This document shows, one piece after another, positions 5,676-7,352 of a DNA stretch of 7,352 nt. The position numbers were made by a program, and so were the translations under genes. The stretch is from Nitrospirota bacterium. GTDB taxonomy: Bacteria; Nitrospirota; Thermodesulfovibrionia; Thermodesulfovibrionales; UBA6898. Position 1 is the first letter of the stretch, and each line of letters opens with the position of its first letter. The notes below the pieces were generated by a model that saw only the letters and a list, made by a program, of their open reading frames with translations, was not told the origin of the DNA and made no database searches. The stretch spans positions 1 through 7,352 of the forward strand of contig JAJYLU010000075.1 of assembly GCA_021787505.1 (NCBI GenBank). Direction: 5' to 3'.

Positions 5676-7352
5676 ATGGGAGGTGGGCAGAAGGGGATAC
5701 TGAGCGCCGTCGTCCGCCTTTCGCTGCGCTTCAGAGGAGTGATCATCGCAATGGGGATCATGTTTTTGGTCTACGGCATTTACACCCTTTCCATCGTGAA
5801 GTACGATGTCTTTCCCGAATTTGCTCCGCCGCAGGTCACTATCAGGGCCGAGGCCCCGGGCTTTTCACCGGAACAGGTGGAATTGCTCGTCACGCGACCG
5901 ATTGAGAATGCCATTGTGAGCGTGCAGGGTATTGAATCGCTCCGCTCCAAATCTTTCCAGGGATTGTCGGCAATAACCGTCACCTTCCGTGCGAACAGCG
6001 ACATCTACCGGGTCCGGCAGATGGTTGCCGAGGGGCTTTCTTCATTGTCGGGACAATTGCCGGAAGGCGTAGTGCCTTTCATGACGCCCCTTACGTCCTC
6101 AACGAGTACGGTAATGCAAATGGGGCTTGCCTCCACACAACGCTCTTTAATGGACCTCAGGGCCGCTGCCGACTGGACCGTTAAACCGCGCCTTTTGGCC
6201 TCCCGGGGAGTCGCCCAGGTACAGGTCTACGGCGGTGAGGTAAGACAGATACAGATTCAGGTGAGATCCGAAGCCCTGATCAAATACAATCTGTCGATCG
6301 AAGACGTGCTGGCAGCGGCGCGCAAGGCCACCGGTGTGCGGGGAGCAGGCTTTATCGATAACAAAAACCAGCGCATCAGCCTCCGCACAGAGGGACAATT
6401 GCTGACGCCGGAAAATCTCTCACGCGCCGTTCTCCTCCACCGGGACGGCGTCAGCGTGACTTTGAGAGACGTGGCGGAAGTGATCTCAGCCCCGCAAGCT
6501 CCTATCGGCGCCGGCGCTATTAACGGGCGGCCGGCCGTGATTTTGCTGATTACAGCCCAGTACGGAACCAATACTCTTGAGGTGACCCGCAATCTCGACC
6601 AGGCCGTAAAGGAGCTTCGTCCGGCGCTGAACAAGCAGAACATTGAAATTTACCCGGATCTTTTCCGTCCGGCAGACTTTATTCACACGGCCCTCCATAA
6701 TGTTGAGACATCGCTCGCAATAGGCGCTGTCCTGGTGGCGATCGTCTTATTTCTTTTCCTCTTCAACCTCCGGGCTGCCGCAGTATCCTGCACGGCAATT
6801 CCTCTGTCCCTGCTGGCTGCGATCACGGTCCTCGAGCATCTGGGGTTCAGCCTTGATACGATGACAATGGGCGGGCTTGCAATCGCTGTCGGGGAAGTCG
6901 TGGATGATGCGGTCATCGATGCGGAGAATGTCTTAAGGCGCCTTCGCGAGAACCGACTGGCGGCAACCCCACGCCCGGCCCTGCAGGTCGTGCTCGACGC
7001 ATCGCTCGAAGTGAGAAGCGCCGTAGTATACGCCACTTTTTCGGTGATTCTGGTTTTTCTTCCGGTACTGACCATGTCCGGACTGGCGGGAAGGTTCTTT
7101 TCTCCCCTTGGCACCGCATATGTCCTGGCCATCCTCGGTTCGTTGTCTGTGGCCCTGACGGTGACCCCGGCACTTTGTCTTATCCTGCTTGGCCACAGCG
7201 AAGCAACGGAGAAGGAGCAGCCTCTGGTGAAGTGGCTGGAGCGGAGGTACAGGGCGCTGTTGCTTCGCATCGACAGGCATCCCGGCACAGTGGCGGGCGG
7301 GGTCATAGTTTTCATTCTTGTCGGATTGACGGCGCTGCCGTTTCTCAGAGGC
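5676..7352 (+). CDS. RND efflux permease, HME-like, 3'-partial
   Basis: Inner-membrane proton-driven pump of the RND superfamily; the 559 codons seen are about half of the usual length of just over 1,000, and the frame is open to the window end. TM1 is about 20-40, followed by YDVFPEFAPPQVTIRAEAPG (43-62), the start of the first porter domain (to about 340). TM2 is about 346-363, TM3 about 371-390, TM4 about 395-420, TM5 about 448-470, TM6 about 477-505, then a cytoplasmic stretch and TM7 about 538-556. TM4 contains MGGLAIAVGEVVDDAV (398-413) and AENVLRRL (416-423); Asp410 is the conserved proton-relay Asp, with Asp411 making the DD pair usual in hydrophobe pumps. The overall alignment, by eye, is closer to CusA/CzcA-type pumps, but the TM4 methionines of CusA are replaced (Val408, Asp415). 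The ATG at 5676 has AAGAGG (5662-5667) eight bases upstream, inside the adaptor's end. It pairs with the two genes before it. Confidence 0.93.
   Translation, partial: MGGGQKGILSAVVRLSLRFRGVIIAMGIMFLVYGIYTLSIVKYDVFPEFAPPQVTIRAEAPGFSPEQVELLVTRPIENAIVSVQGIESLRSKSFQGLSAITVTFRANSDIYRVRQMVAEGLSSLSGQLPEGVVPFMTPLTSSTSTVMQMGLASTQRSLMDLRAAADWTVKPRLLASRGVAQVQVYGGEVRQIQIQVRSEALIKYNLSIEDVLAAARKATGVRGAGFIDNKNQRISLRTEGQLLTPENLSRAVLLHRDGVSVTLRDVAEVISAPQAPIGAGAINGRPAVILLITAQYGTNTLEVTRNLDQAVKELRPALNKQNIEIYPDLFRPADFIHTALHNVETSLAIGAVLVAIVLFLFLFNLRAAAVSCTAIPLSLLAAITVLEHLGFSLDTMTMGGLAIAVGEVVDDAVIDAENVLRRLRENRLAATPRPALQVVLDASLEVRSAVVYATFSVILVFLPVLTMSGLAGRFFSPLGTAYVLAILGSLSVALTVTPALCLILLGHSEATEKEQPLVKWLERRYRALLLRIDRHPGTVAGGVIVFILVGLTALPFLRG

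Noticed and set aside
6683..7315. Minus-strand ORF of 210 codons within the RND gene
   Set aside because: It is opposite a continuous RND reading frame with TM segments and the TM4 motif. Its product is Arg/Ser/Thr-rich with no recognisable domain.
1..7352. CRISPR array, tRNA, mobile element, toxin-antitoxin or defence genes
   Set aside because: No regularly spaced repeats, cloverleaf, transposase or terminal inverted repeats, or small paired toxin-like genes were seen. All long frames are accounted for by transport and hydrolase genes.

Overview
The window comes from a diderm (Gram-negative-type) bacterium. It encodes an outer-membrane efflux lipoprotein, a periplasmic adaptor and an RND inner-membrane pump, which only make sense in a cell with two membranes. 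The DNA is moderately GC-rich by eye, and GTG or TTG initiation is likely for one gene. The protein style recalls Nitrospirota or Desulfobacterota-like lineages, but no marker gene is present, so this assignment is a guess. There are no tRNA, rRNA, CRISPR, IS or phage features.

Layout. (1) Positions 1-903, plus strand: an alpha/beta hydrolase with a complete Ser-Asp-His triad. Its N-terminus, probably a membrane anchor, seems to lie upstream of the window. A short GC stem with a run of seven T ends this unit. (2) Positions 998-2797, minus strand: a CLC-family chloride transporter or channel with two C-terminal CBS domains, convergent with the hydrolase. (3) Positions 2798-3207: a 410-base divergent intergenic region with candidate promoters on both strands, an elaborate stem-loop built on two ATCGCGAT palindromes, a dubious 66-codon ORF and a dyad overlapping the best plus-strand promoter. 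(4) Positions 3208-7352, plus strand: a tightly packed tripartite efflux operon. The order is TolC/OEP-type outer-membrane lipoprotein, then periplasmic adaptor (4-nt overlap), then RND permease (3-nt gap). The permease runs off the right edge after 559 codons.

How they work together. The three efflux genes should form one envelope-spanning pump: the permease captures substrate using the proton motive force, the adaptor bridges, and the OEP protein provides the exit duct. The permease resembles heavy-metal-efflux (HME) RND pumps, but its TM4 has a DD pair like multidrug pumps plus extra acidic residues. The adaptor has a coiled-coil hairpin but no recognisable lipoyl domain. This pair is the most distinctive content of the window; it looks like a divergent RND/adaptor subfamily, and its substrate cannot be read from the sequence. 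The divergent CLC gene could share regulation with the pump through the intergenic region, but no regulator gene is present here.
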